Positions 8,789 through 17,389 of a stretch of DNA of 41,152 nt are shown in pieces (positions within the stretch are counted from its first letter, which is position 1; the number at the start of each line of letters is the position of its first letter). Position numbers and translations under genes: made by a program. The notes under the pieces are model-generated. The model had not been told where the DNA came from. It saw only the letters and a program-made list of their open reading frames with translations, and made no database searches. The DNA comes from an uncultured Eubacteriales bacterium (GTDB lineage: Bacteria; Bacillota; Clostridia; Oscillospirales; Acutalibacteraceae): positions 1 through 41,152 of the forward strand of contig CAREUR010000008.1 in assembly GCA_948968885.1 (NCBI GenBank), read 5' to 3'.

Positions 8789-9454
8789 CTATTCGCCTTG
8801 ACATAGCTGCGCGATCAAGAATTTTATTTTTTTGCCCATCTCGCAAAACATTTTTTCGTGTTCTGTCGAAATATTCCCGTCAAACCCGGAGTTTAACAAA
8901 TCTTCGGTCACATAAATTATCTCAAACCCGGACTCCTTAAAATAAGTGATGCTCTCGTAAAAAAGGCCATCGTCATCGGTCTTAAAGTAAATTTCGCCAC
9001 CAGGCATTAAAAACTTTTTATACTTTTCAAGCTGCCGCGGATGCGTTAATCGGCGTTTTTTGTGCCTCGGCTTTGGCCAAGGGTTGCAAAAATTTATGTA
9101 AATCCGCGAGATTACGTCACTTTCGCTAAGGATATCGTCTATACGCTCGATGTTTTGCGCTGTTAAAAAAAGATTATCAATTGGCCGGCTTAGCGCAGAG
9201 TATTGACGCTCAACATTTCTTTTTGCAAGAGCCAAAACCTCGCTTTTTATGTCGACTGCAATAAAGTTTTTGTCCAAGCTTTTGCTAGCGATTTCTGCGA
9301 TAAAAGAGCCCTTTCCGCACCCTAACTCTAAGTAAATCGGCTGTTTTTTGCCAAAAAGATTATGCCAGTTGCCCTTATTTAGCGTGGGGTCGTCAACAAA
9401 AAACTCGCAAGCTGCAAGCTCTGGCCTGGCCCAAGGCTTTCTTCTTATTCTCAT
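8789..9454 (-). CDS. trmB: tRNA (guanine-N7)-methyltransferase
   Basis: TrmB makes m7G46 in the variable loop of tRNA, using SAM. The 221-residue protein starts MRIRRKPWARPEL, the canonical N-terminus. It has SAM motif LELGCGKGSF (42-51), the RNA-binding NFCNPWPKPRHKKRRL block and FKTDDDGLFYES near the C-terminus. The ATG at 9452-9454 is chosen by homology. The best ribosome site (AAAGGAGG, 9496-9503) lies about 40 bases upstream, with GC-rich sequence between. A TTG at 9508 overlaps that site and would add 18 unusual residues. It is the first gene of the minus-strand cluster leading to the two-component system. Confidence 0.93.
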   Translation of the reverse strand: MRIRRKPWARPELAACEFFVDDPTLNKGNWHNLFGKKQPIYLELGCGKGSFIAEIASKSLDKNFIAVDIKSEVLALAKRNVERQYSALSRPIDNLFLTAQNIERIDDILSESDVISRIYINFCNPWPKPRHKKRRLTHPRQLEKYKKFLMPGGEIYFKTDDDGLFYESITYFKESGFEIIYVTEDLLNSGFDGNISTEHEKMFCEMGKKIKFLIAQLCQGE

Positions 9455-9639
9455 TGTACAAAGATCACTGTAAAGAGGCCCGCGGCCCCCGTTTGCCTCC
9501 TTTTTCAATCGTTAAATTTTATTATATCATAAACGCGCGAACGCGCGCAAATTAATATCCCCAAATTTTCGCAGTCGTGAGGGCGATTCCAGTGCGGATT
9601 AAATAAAATTACCCAGCAAAATCCAGCAAATTCGCGTGC

Positions 9640-9668
9640 TTGACAGTGCGCGTAAAATTTGATAAAAT
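9640..9668 (+). promoter_or_regulatory. Sigma-A-type promoter of the remA-prkC cluster
   Basis: TTGACA at 9640-9645 and TAAAAT at 9663-9668 are separated by exactly 17 bases. They lie about 54 bases upstream of the remA start codon. This is the only good promoter seen upstream of the long plus-strand cluster. The preceding stretch from 9509 is AT-rich apart from a CG-rich alternating tract near 9533-9548 and contains no gene. Confidence 0.8.
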
Positions 9669-9722
9669 AATATCATAAATTTATTTTTGTTGCAGGGCGC
9701 AAAAAGGGAGAAATAAAGCGTT

Positions 9723-9998
9723 ATGAAGTTTATAAACATCGGGTTTGGCAATATGGTGTCATCCACTAGGATTGTTAGCATCGTGTGCCCGGATGCGGCG
9801 CCGATAAAGCGTGCTGTTAGCGAGGCGAGGAATAAAAATGAGCTAATAGATGCGACTTGCGGTAGGCGGACGAGGGCTGTCATTGTGACGGATTGCGAGC
9901 TTATGATTCTTTCGGCCTTGCATCCAGAGACGATTGTTAATAGGCTAAAAGGTGGATGCTCTCAAAACGGCGGGGAGGAACCAGATCTGTATGAATAA
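9723..9998 (+). CDS. remA: RemA family (DUF370) DNA-binding regulator
   Basis: A 91-residue protein of the RemA/YlzA family. In Bacillus subtilis this is a small DNA-binding activator of extracellular matrix and osmoprotection genes that forms oligomeric rings. The sequence starts MKFINIGFGNMV and contains the family core ATCGRRTRAVIVTD. It heads the cluster and is followed by gmk and rpoZ, as in Bacillus and many Clostridia, which strongly supports the assignment. AGGGAG at 9705-9710 precedes the ATG. Its last codons overlap gmk by 8 bases. The regulon in this organism is unknown. Confidence 0.93.
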   Translation: MKFINIGFGNMVSSTRIVSIVCPDAAPIKRAVSEARNKNELIDATCGRRTRAVIVTDCELMILSALHPETIVNRLKGGCSQNGGEEPDLYE

Positions 9999-10617
9999 TA
10001 ATGGCTTGCTGATCGTTTTGTCGGGGCCTTCTGGTTCGGGAAAGGACACTGTGCTTGAAAAACTCTTTAAGCTTGATGATAACATTGTTAAGTCGGTCTC
10101 TGCAACGACGAGGCCTGCTAGGGGTGGCGAAGTTGACGGGAAGGATTACTTTTTTGTTTCGGAGGAGGCTTTTTGCGACGCGATATCGAATAAAACTTTG
10201 CTGGAACATGCCAAGTATTGCGATAATTACTATGGAACGTCAAAAAAAGTGGTCGAAAAACTGCTAAGCAGCGGGAAAGATGTTGTGCTAAAGATAGAGA
10301 CAGAGGGCGCCAGGCAGATAAAAGAAAAGTGCGAGGACTCTTTGAGAATTTTTATACTGCCGACTTCCATGGAAGTTCTGGCGGATAGGCTGTTTAAACG
10401 CGGCACAGAAGACAAAAAAAGCTTGGAAAGCCGCTTAGCAAGGGCTGTTGATGAGATTGCATATTCGTTGGACTACGATTATATCGTTATAAATGACGAC
10501 GCGGATAAATGCGCGCGGAATATTTATTCTATTATAAATGCCGAAAAATTCAGGGTTTGCAAGATGAAAAATATTGTTAATGAGGTGTTGAACAATGCAA
10601 AAACCATCGATCGATGA
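9991..10617 (+). CDS. gmk: Guanylate kinase
   Basis: Guanylate kinase phosphorylates GMP to GDP with ATP, an essential step in guanine nucleotide synthesis. The P-loop LSGPSGSGKDTV is near the N-terminus, followed by the GMP-binding SATTRPARGGEVDGKDYFF segment. The 208-residue length is standard. The start is the ATG at 9991, with GGGGAGG at 9972-9978 upstream. The longer frame from 9952 adds residues that do not belong to the family. It overlaps remA by 8 bases and rpoZ by 23 bases, so translation is likely coupled. Confidence 0.96.
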   Translation: MNNNGLLIVLSGPSGSGKDTVLEKLFKLDDNIVKSVSATTRPARGGEVDGKDYFFVSEEAFCDAISNKTLLEHAKYCDNYYGTSKKVVEKLLSSGKDVVLKIETEGARQIKEKCEDSLRIFILPTSMEVLADRLFKRGTEDKKSLESRLARAVDEIAYSLDYDYIVINDDADKCARNIYSIINAEKFRVCKMKNIVNEVLNNAKTIDR

Positions 10618-10798
10618 GATGCTGTCGGGCAAAAAGAGTAAGTATGCGTTGGTAATTGGCGTGGCTAAGCGCGCGAGGGAGATTACCAGAGAGGCCGAGC
10701 AAAATGGAGAGCCGCTGGTGGAAAAGCCAGTAAACCTCGCAATACGGGACTTTAAGGCGCATAAATACGAAATGTTTGAACCAGATATTAACAATTAG
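10595..10798 (+). CDS. rpoZ: DNA-directed RNA polymerase omega subunit
   Basis: Omega helps assemble and stabilise the beta-prime subunit of RNA polymerase. The 67-residue protein starts MQKPSIDEMLSGKKSKYALV and contains the family signature VAKRAREI, followed by a short acidic tail. Its start lies inside the end of gmk, with the GAGGTG ribosome site (10582-10587) 7 bases upstream. The position after gmk is conserved in Firmicutes. In many relatives coaBC comes next; here priA follows directly. Confidence 0.94.
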   Translation: MQKPSIDEMLSGKKSKYALVIGVAKRAREITREAEQNGEPLVEKPVNLAIRDFKAHKYEMFEPDINN

Positions 10799-10848
10799 GC
10801 CGGTAAAATCATGGCGATAGGCCAAAATGCTGGGTTTGAGGAAGTTTT

Positions 10849-13323
10849 ATGTCACAAAAATTCATTGTAAAAGTTGCGGTTGAGCATATTGTTTACCGAC
10901 TGGATAAGCTTTATGACTACGTGCTGCCGGGTGAGCTCGCTGACAAAGTGGCTTTGGGCTGCAGAGTGCTGGTTCCTTTTGGAGTGAGCAACAAAAAGCG
11001 CCAGGGAATCGTGTTGCAGACAGAGGTTGCGTCGGAAGAAGCTGATGGGACTGGGATTAAATTAAAGGAGATTTTTGCGGTGCTAGATGAGGCGCCGCTT
11101 TTGAATGATGAGATGTTGAAGCTTGCCCAGTTTATGAAGCAGAAATATTTTTGCACGATTTTTGATGCCGCTAAATTGATGATCCCAGCTGGAATGAGCT
11201 TTAAGCTACATGAGAAGTTTAGACTGTGCGACGGATTTGATGAGACTCAAGTTAGTGACTGTACCGCTTTGGAGAGAGATTTGGTAGCTTACTTAAAAAC
11301 TGCGATGGGATGGGTTGTTAAGGAAACTTTGATTGCCAAGTTTGGCGCAGATGCTTTGAATTGCTTGAAAAGCCTAGAAAATACAGGTGTGATTCAAAAA
11401 AAAGAGGCTAAGAAAAGGGCAGTGGCTGATGCTACGGTCAAGATGGTTCGGATAAAGGCAGGAGCTGTGCGGGATAACGTTAAACTCACATCCAAGCAAA
11501 AAATTGTCTTTGATGTTTTGAAGCAGAATTTGAGCGAAATTTCTTTTAAAGAAATTTTGTATTTAACCGGCGTTAGCGCCGCTGTTGTGGACAATTTGGT
11601 AAAAAACAACATTGCGGAGTGTTTTGACGATAAAGTTTATAGGGACCCCTATAAAAACATGAAGTTTTCGGGATTTTCAAGGGGTGTGACGTTAACAAAA
11701 GAGCAGACTGATGCTTACAAATCTATTTATGAGCTTTATAAAGCGCATGAATACAAGGTTTCGCTGCTTTATGGGATTACCGGTAGCGGTAAAACTTCAG
11801 TGTTCATGCGGTTGATAGAAGATGTCGTTGCAGATGGGAAAAATGTCATTGTTATGGTGCCGGAGATCGCGTTGACGGCGCAGATGGTGGCCATTTTTAA
11901 GGGCAAATTTTTAGATAAAGTTGCGGTTTTTCATAGCGGGTTGTCAGCATCGGAGCGGCTGGATGAATATCGGCGGGTTAAGGATGGCTTGGTTAACGTG
12001 GTTGTGGGGACTCGGTCGGCTGTCTTTGCGCCGTTTGAAGAGGTTGGGCTTGTTATTATGGACGAGGAACAGGAGCCAAGCTACAAATCGGAGGCCACAC
12101 CTCGTTTTCACGCTAGAGAAATCGCCAAGTTTAGATGTTGTTATCATAATTGCTTGCTGTTGCTATCCTCTGCCACGCCGTCGGTCGAGAGCTTTTTTTT
12201 CGCAGAGCAAAAAGTTTATAACATAAATGTTTTGAAAAAACGCTACTCTGGCGCGAGTTTGCCGAAGGTTTCTGTTGTGGACATGAACAAGGAGCAAGAG
12301 GCGGGAAACTGCGGCGCGTTTAGCGAGCAGCTTATCGGTAGGATGGAGGAAAATTTGAACATTGGCAAACAGTCGATTTTGCTGCTTAATAGAAGGGGCT
12401 ACCACACGATGGTGACGTGCCGGAGCTGCATGCAGGTGGTGATGTGCCCTAATTGCAGCATTGCACTGACGTTTCACTCTGCCAACCGAAGGCTGATGTG
12501 CCATTATTGCGGCTTTTCTATGGACATCACGGGCGAATGTCCAAGCTGCCATGAGCACGATTTGAAGTACATAGGCTTTGGAACGCAGAGGGCTGAAGAG
12601 GAGTTGCAAAAAAGTCTGCCAGATGCTAGAATTTTGCGGATGGATTCTGACACGACAATGACGAAGTTTGCTTACGAGAAAAAGTTGAACGCGTTTGCAA
12701 ATGGCAGCTATGATGTGATGTTGGGGACGCAGATGATCGCGAAGGGGCTTGACTTCCCAAATGTCACTTTGGTGGGAGTATTGCTGGCGGATCAGGCCTT
12801 GTATGGCGCTGATTTTAGGAGCTATGAGCGGGCATTTTCGCAGCTTACTCAGGTAATTGGCCGGGCGGGACGAGCCACCGACAGCGGTTGTGCGGTTATA
12901 CAGACGTTCACGCCAGAAAACCCAATCATAAAATTGGCGGCAGATCAGGATTATGACTCATTTTACAAAGACGAGATAGTGCTGAGAAGGGCCATGCTGT
13001 ACCCGCCGTTCGCCAAGCTTTGCGTGATTGGTTTTGTGGGCGAGAGGGAAACTCGGGTTATAGACGCGGCATTTTTCTTTTTTGGAATATTAAAAGAGCT
13101 TATTAAAAGTGAGTATTCTGGCTTGTCTGTTAGAATTTTGGGGCCTTCGCCGGCTCGGATTTTTAAAGTTAATAATAAATTTAGATATAAGATAATTGTT
13201 AAGTTTAAGGACGAGAAGACGTTTGACAAGCTCGTTAATGACGCGCTTTTTAAGCTGGATGGGTGCAAAAAATTTTCTGGAATTAGCACTTTTGTTGACG
13301 TTAATCCGGAATCGATTTTATAA
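10849..13323 (+). CDS. priA: Primosomal protein N', replication restart helicase
   Basis: PriA recognises stalled or abandoned forks and loads the replicative helicase. The protein has 824 residues. The N-terminal DNA-binding domain contains YDYVLPGEL at 22-30. The superfamily 2 helicase has Walker A GITGSGKT (309-316) and motif II DEEQ (405-408), where Gln replaces the usual His, as in other clostridial PriA. Zinc-binding cysteine pairs of the CRSC, CPNC, CHYC and CPSC type follow between about residues 520 and 570. Motif VI is QVIGRAGRA. The ATG follows GAGGAAG. It is complete, with normal length and cluster position. Confidence 0.97.
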   Translation: MSQKFIVKVAVEHIVYRLDKLYDYVLPGELADKVALGCRVLVPFGVSNKKRQGIVLQTEVASEEADGTGIKLKEIFAVLDEAPLLNDEMLKLAQFMKQKYFCTIFDAAKLMIPAGMSFKLHEKFRLCDGFDETQVSDCTALERDLVAYLKTAMGWVVKETLIAKFGADALNCLKSLENTGVIQKKEAKKRAVADATVKMVRIKAGAVRDNVKLTSKQKIVFDVLKQNLSEISFKEILYLTGVSAAVVDNLVKNNIAECFDDKVYRDPYKNMKFSGFSRGVTLTKEQTDAYKSIYELYKAHEYKVSLLYGITGSGKTSVFMRLIEDVVADGKNVIVMVPEIALTAQMVAIFKGKFLDKVAVFHSGLSASERLDEYRRVKDGLVNVVVGTRSAVFAPFEEVGLVIMDEEQEPSYKSEATPRFHAREIAKFRCCYHNCLLLLSSATPSVESFFFAEQKVYNINVLKKRYSGASLPKVSVVDMNKEQEAGNCGAFSEQLIGRMEENLNIGKQSILLLNRRGYHTMVTCRSCMQVVMCPNCSIALTFHSANRRLMCHYCGFSMDITGECPSCHEHDLKYIGFGTQRAEEELQKSLPDARILRMDSDTTMTKFAYEKKLNAFANGSYDVMLGTQMIAKGLDFPNVTLVGVLLADQALYGADFRSYERAFSQLTQVIGRAGRATDSGCAVIQTFTPENPIIKLAADQDYDSFYKDEIVLRRAMLYPPFAKLCVIGFVGERETRVIDAAFFFFGILKELIKSEYSGLSVRILGPSPARIFKVNNKFRYKIIVKFKDEKTFDKLVNDALFKLDGCKKFSGISTFVDVNPESIL

Positions 13324-13347
13324 AATATTGAAAGGAATGTTGATATT

Positions 13348-13824
13348 ATGGCGATCAGGAACATAGTTTTGGAAGGAGACCCGATTTTATCGAAGAAGTG
13401 CCGCGTTATTGAGAATTTTGACGAGAGATTAGCACAGCTTATCGACGATATGATCGAAACGATGCGGCTTAACAACGGAGTCGGATTGGCGGCGCCGCAG
13501 GTGGGCATGCTAAAAAGAGTGGTGGTTGTTCAGGTGGACAGGGACGAGCCGGCCATTGAGCTTGTTAACCCCGAGATTATCGAAGCGGAGGGAACTCAGG
13601 AGGAGGCGGAGGGCTGTCTTTCTTGCCCGGGGGAATACGGAATAACCAAAAGGCCCATGAGAGTTAAAGTCAAGGCATTAGACAGGCTTGGAAAAGAGCA
13701 TATTTACGAGGGTGAAGCTTTGTTGGCGAGGGCTTTTTGTCACGAAATTGACCATTTGGACGGAATTTTATTTAAGAGTCATGTAGTACAGATGCTGGAT
13801 GTATCGGATTTGAAGAGCTCTTGA
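13348..13824 (+). CDS. def: Peptide deformylase
   Basis: This enzyme removes the formyl group from nascent proteins, reversing the work of the fmt product encoded next door. The 158-residue protein has all three catalytic motifs: GVGLAAPQVG, EGCLSCPG (metal-ligand cysteine) and HEIDHLDG (two metal-ligand histidines and the catalytic Glu). The AAAGGAATG ribosome site precedes the ATG at 13348. It is a normal-length type 1-like enzyme, separated from fmt by 43 bases. Confidence 0.97.
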   Translation: MAIRNIVLEGDPILSKKCRVIENFDERLAQLIDDMIETMRLNNGVGLAAPQVGMLKRVVVVQVDRDEPAIELVNPEIIEAEGTQEEAEGCLSCPGEYGITKRPMRVKVKALDRLGKEHIYEGEALLARAFCHEIDHLDGILFKSHVVQMLDVSDLKSS

Positions 13825-13867
13825 AATTTGACTGGAAGGGTCAAAAACTTGTTTGCGGGGCGATAGA

Positions 13868-14797
13868 ATGAGAATCATATTCATGGGAACGCCGGATTTT
13901 GCCGTACCGTGCCTTGAGGCTTTGATAAAGTCGAAGCACGAGGTGGTGGCGGTTTTCACTCAGCCGGACAAAAAAAGGGGGCGGGGCTACAAACTGGCGC
14001 CTCCACCAGTAAAAGAGCTTGCGCTGAGGCACGGGATTGCAGTCTTTCAGCCAGAAACTTTAAACGATGAAGAAGTTTTGCGCGTAATATCGAGCCTAGC
14101 GCCGGATTTGATTGTTGTGGTGGCTTATGGTAAAATATTGCCAAAGGCGATTTTGGCGCTGCCGGAGCGCGGATGCATAAACGTGCACGGGTCGCTGCTG
14201 CCCAAATACAGAGGAGCGGCGCCGATCCAGTGTGCGGTGCTAAACGGCGAGAATGTTACTGGCGTGACCACAATGTACATGGATGAAGGGCTCGACACCG
14301 GGGACATACTGTTAAGGGCCGAGACGCAAATCGGAGAAAATGAGACTTCGGGGGAGCTATTTGACCGGCTAAGCGTGATGGGCGCGCAGCTTTTACTGGA
14401 AACTTTACGAAAGCTAGAAAAGGGCGATATAATAAGGGAAAAGCAGGATGACCAAAAGGCGAGCTATGCGCCGCTGCTGAATAAATCGCTTTCGAAAATT
14501 GACTGGAATAAGCCGGCCGCCGAAGTGCACAACTTGGTGCGAGGGCTGAATCCATGGCCAGTGGCCGAGACTACTTTGGACGGGAAAGTTTTGAAGATAT
14601 ACAAAACGAAGCCGGTCTTATTGGAAGATAAGGCGGCACGTCCGGGCGAAGTGGTGAGCTTGACGCCTTTTGTTGTGGCTTGCGGAGGGGGCGCTGCTGT
14701 TGAAGTTTTGGAGTTGCAGTTGGAGTCCAAAAAGCGGATGAGCTCAGCAGACTTTGTGAGAGGCTACAAATTGAGTGTTGGAGCAACTTTAGGGTGA
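13868..14797 (+). CDS. fmt: Methionyl-tRNA formyltransferase
   Basis: Fmt transfers a formyl group from 10-formyl-tetrahydrofolate to initiator Met-tRNA. The 309-residue protein starts MRIIFMGTPDFAVPCLEAL. It has the folate-site block INVHGSLLPKYRGAAPIQ, then DEGLDTGDILL and a C-terminal OB-like domain with NPWPVAET. The ATG at 13868 is used because a purine-rich GCGGGGCG site lies just upstream. An upstream TTG at 13853 would add five residues that the family lacks. The stop is just upstream of the YugP-type gene. Confidence 0.96.
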   Translation: MRIIFMGTPDFAVPCLEALIKSKHEVVAVFTQPDKKRGRGYKLAPPPVKELALRHGIAVFQPETLNDEEVLRVISSLAPDLIVVVAYGKILPKAILALPERGCINVHGSLLPKYRGAAPIQCAVLNGENVTGVTTMYMDEGLDTGDILLRAETQIGENETSGELFDRLSVMGAQLLLETLRKLEKGDIIREKQDDQKASYAPLLNKSLSKIDWNKPAAEVHNLVRGLNPWPVAETTLDGKVLKIYKTKPVLLEDKAARPGEVVSLTPFVVACGGGAAVEVLELQLESKKRMSSADFVRGYKLSVGATLG

Positions 14798-14814
14798 ATT
14801 TGGGAGGAAATTTT

Positions 14815-15522
14815 ATGTACGGATTTTATTGTTTTGATTACAGCTATTTTTGGTTCATGGTGCCGGCGCTGATAATTTCGCTTTACGCGCAGTTTAAAGT
14901 CAGCAGCACTTTCTCGAAGTATTCGAAGGTCAGAAATTCTAGGGGGCTTACTGGAGCGGACGCTGCTAGTCGGGTTTTGGCGCAAAACGGCGTTACGGGG
15001 GTTGAGGTTGAGCATGTTTCTGGCGACTTAAACGATCATTTTGACCCGCGAACAAACGTAATTCGGCTGTCTGACTCGGTTTATTCTTCTACTTCGGTGG
15101 CTGCTGTTGGAGTTGCCGCCCATGAGGCCGGGCATGCCGTTCAACACGCCAAGGGATATGCCCCGATGAACATCAGAAAAGCCTTGGTTCCTGTAACGAA
15201 TATTGGCTCGACTTTGTCTATGCCTCTGATTTTTATTGGACTTTTGCTGCCGGTGCAATACGACTTCGTTGTTAATTTGGGCATCGCGCTGTTTAGCTTG
15301 GCGGTACTTTTTCAAGTTATAACGTTGCCGGTTGAATTTGACGCGAGCCGGCGGGCGATTGCAACGCTGGAGCAGGGCGGAACGCTTTGTGGAGAAGAGC
15401 TAACGGGTGCAAAAAAAGTTTTAACAGCAGCTGCAATGACGTATTTGGCGGCCACATTCACGGCTGTGATGTCTTTACTGAGGCTGCTTCTTATCGTGGC
15501 TGGTAGGCGGAGAGACGATTAG
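14815..15522 (+). CDS. YugP-type zinc-dependent membrane metallopeptidase
   Basis: A 235-residue membrane protein of the YugP (DUF2318-independent, Zn-peptidase_2) family. The N-terminal transmembrane helix is at 11-27, with more hydrophobic segments after the active site. The zinc motif HEAGHAVQHA is at 103-112, and the downstream VEFDASRRA block is characteristic of the family. The ATG at 14815 has GGGAGG at 14802-14807. A GTG at 14794 would overlap that site. The gene sits between fmt and rlmN, where YugP homologues are common in Clostridia. The normally adjacent rsmB is missing. The substrate is unknown. Confidence 0.88.
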   Translation: MYGFYCFDYSYFWFMVPALIISLYAQFKVSSTFSKYSKVRNSRGLTGADAASRVLAQNGVTGVEVEHVSGDLNDHFDPRTNVIRLSDSVYSSTSVAAVGVAAHEAGHAVQHAKGYAPMNIRKALVPVTNIGSTLSMPLIFIGLLLPVQYDFVVNLGIALFSLAVLFQVITLPVEFDASRRAIATLEQGGTLCGEELTGAKKVLTAAAMTYLAATFTAVMSLLRLLLIVAGRRRDD

Positions 15523-15552
15523 GCGATATTAAAAAGTGAAGGGATCGAAGAT

Positions 15553-16596
15553 ATGGCGCTGGTCGATATAAAGTCGATGTTTGAGGAGGAGCTTTTGGAG
15601 GCTTTTAAGAAGTCAAGTTACCCGGTGTATAGGGCTAGGCAGGTATATCTGTGGCTGGTTAAGGGAGTAAAGCGCTTTGATGAGATGCGCAACTTGCCCA
15701 AGAGCTTGATTGGCGAGCTTGCGGAGAAATATTACATTGCGGGTGTTGAGATTGCGCGAAAGTTGGTATCGAAAATTGACGGGACGATAAAATACTTGTT
15801 CCGCTTAAATGACGGAGAGTATATAGAGGCCGTTGTGATGAGCTATCGACACGGGTACACGATTTGCATATCGACGCAGGTTGGCTGCAAGATGGGCTGC
15901 AAGTTTTGCGCTACGGGGATGGGCGGATTTGCTCGAAATTTGACTGCTTCAGAGATGATTTCGCAGATTAAAGAGGCCGAGTTGGACAGTGGGATCAGGA
16001 TATCGAACGTTGTACTGATGGGAATGGGAGAGCCGCTTGACAATTACGAGAATGTCGTTAGGTTTTTGAGGTTGGTTTCTTCTACGGAAAATTTGAACAT
16101 CGGGATGCGCCATATTTCGCTCTCGACCTGTGGTATAATTGATAAAATCTACAAACTGGCCGAAGAAAAATTTCAGCTGACTTTGTCTGTCTCGCTGCAC
16201 GCACCGGACGATTTGACTCGAAGCAAGATAATGCCGATAAATAAGAAATATAGTTTGGATGCCCTTTTGGAGGCCTGCAAATTTTACATAAGTAAGACGA
16301 ATAGGAGAATTTCGTTTGAGTATTCGATGATAGCTGGGGTTAACGACAGCAATGAGTGCGCTAGATGTTTGGCAGAGAGGCTCCGCGGAATGCTGTGCCA
16401 TGTTAATTTGATTCCTGCTAATGACGTTGATTTTGCGCCGGGGAGTTATAAAAAAAGCGGGATGGAGCGAATAAAAAAGTTTGTTAATATCCTTGAAAAA
16501 TATGGCATAAATGTTACAATAAGAAGGACGCTGGGTGCGGATATAAATGCTTCGTGTGGGCAGCTGAGGAGATCTACAAAGACGGTGGAGGTGTAA
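15553..16596 (+). CDS. rlmN: 23S rRNA/tRNA adenine-C2 methyltransferase (radical SAM)
   Basis: RlmN adds a methyl group to C2 of A2503 in 23S rRNA, and of A37 in some tRNAs, by radical SAM chemistry. The 347-residue protein has the iron-sulfur CxxxCxxC motif at C112, C116 and C119 (in GCKMGCKFCATG) and VLMGMGEPLDNYENV. Near the C-terminus, NASCGQLRRS contains the methyl-carrying cysteine. The size is normal. The start follows a weak AAGTGAAGGGAT purine run. The stop is one base before the prpC start, which implies translational coupling. Confidence 0.96.
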   Translation: MALVDIKSMFEEELLEAFKKSSYPVYRARQVYLWLVKGVKRFDEMRNLPKSLIGELAEKYYIAGVEIARKLVSKIDGTIKYLFRLNDGEYIEAVVMSYRHGYTICISTQVGCKMGCKFCATGMGGFARNLTASEMISQIKEAELDSGIRISNVVLMGMGEPLDNYENVVRFLRLVSSTENLNIGMRHISLSTCGIIDKIYKLAEEKFQLTLSVSLHAPDDLTRSKIMPINKKYSLDALLEACKFYISKTNRRISFEYSMIAGVNDSNECARCLAERLRGMLCHVNLIPANDVDFAPGSYKKSGMERIKKFVNILEKYGINVTIRRTLGADINASCGQLRRSTKTVEV

Positions 16597-16597
16597 T

Positions 16598-17335
16598 ATG
16601 CGAGTATTTGGGAGAAGCGACATTGGCTTAAAAAGAAAGTCGAATCAGGATTGCTTTTATTATGCCAAAGTGGGCGAAAGTGTGCTGTGGGCCGTTGTTT
16701 GTGACGGTATGGGTGGAGTCAACGGTGGCGACGTTGCTAGCAATTTGGCGGTGAAGAGCATTAAGGAGTCGCTGAGTAACGAAATTTGGGAAGAGCTTGG
16801 TGAAATTCAAAGTAGCGATATTAAAAAGATGCTGAAAAACGCGCTAAAAAAGGCTAACCTTAAGATTTTTACTAATGCCCAAGATAACAAAAATTTAACT
16901 GGCATGGGGACTACGGCGGTTTTGGTGGCTGTTGTTAATGACAAAATCCACGTGGCCCATGTTGGTGACAGCCGGGCTTATTTGGTGCGGCAGGGCAAGA
17001 TTAATCAGCTTACAATTGACCATTCGATGGTGCAAGAAATGATAGACGAGGGCGAAATTACCCATGAGGAAGCCAAAATGCATCCTAATAAAAACATAAT
17101 TACGCGCGCGCTTGGGATTAGCAAGGACGTGGATGTTGATTATTCTATGAAAACAAAGAAGCCAGGGGACGCTGTTATAATCTGCACGGACGGTTTGACT
17201 AATTATCTTGACCAGAAGGAAATTTTGGATTATTTTAAAATGGAAAAGGGAGAGGCTTTTGTGGATGACTTGATTTCTGCAGCTAATGAACGCGGTGGAG
17301 CGGATAATATTACGGTTGTGGCTTTGTGCGAGTGA
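16598..17335 (+). CDS. prpC: PP2C-type protein serine/threonine phosphatase
   Basis: The 245-residue metal-dependent phosphatase removes phosphate from targets of the neighbouring Ser/Thr kinase. Metal-binding motifs are present in order: DGMGGVNGGDVAS, GMGTTAVLV, AHVGDSRAYL, CTDGLTNYL and GGADNITVVAL. The GGTGGAGGTG ribosome site lies across the end of rlmN. The rlmN-prpC-prkC order is the standard Firmicute arrangement. The opposite strand also holds a long open frame here, but it is an antisense shadow. Confidence 0.96.
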   Translation: MRVFGRSDIGLKRKSNQDCFYYAKVGESVLWAVVCDGMGGVNGGDVASNLAVKSIKESLSNEIWEELGEIQSSDIKKMLKNALKKANLKIFTNAQDNKNLTGMGTTAVLVAVVNDKIHVAHVGDSRAYLVRQGKINQLTIDHSMVQEMIDEGEITHEEAKMHPNKNIITRALGISKDVDVDYSMKTKKPGDAVIICTDGLTNYLDQKEILDYFKMEKGEAFVDDLISAANERGGADNITVVALCE

Positions 17336-17389
17336 CGAAAACTGCGAATAATTGGGGCTTTTAGTGATTATATTGTAGAGGTGAAAATT

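Noticed and set aside
9533..9548. Alternating CG-rich tract as a regulatory operator or Z-DNA element
   Set aside because: Too short and common by chance; no evidence of function beyond its base composition.
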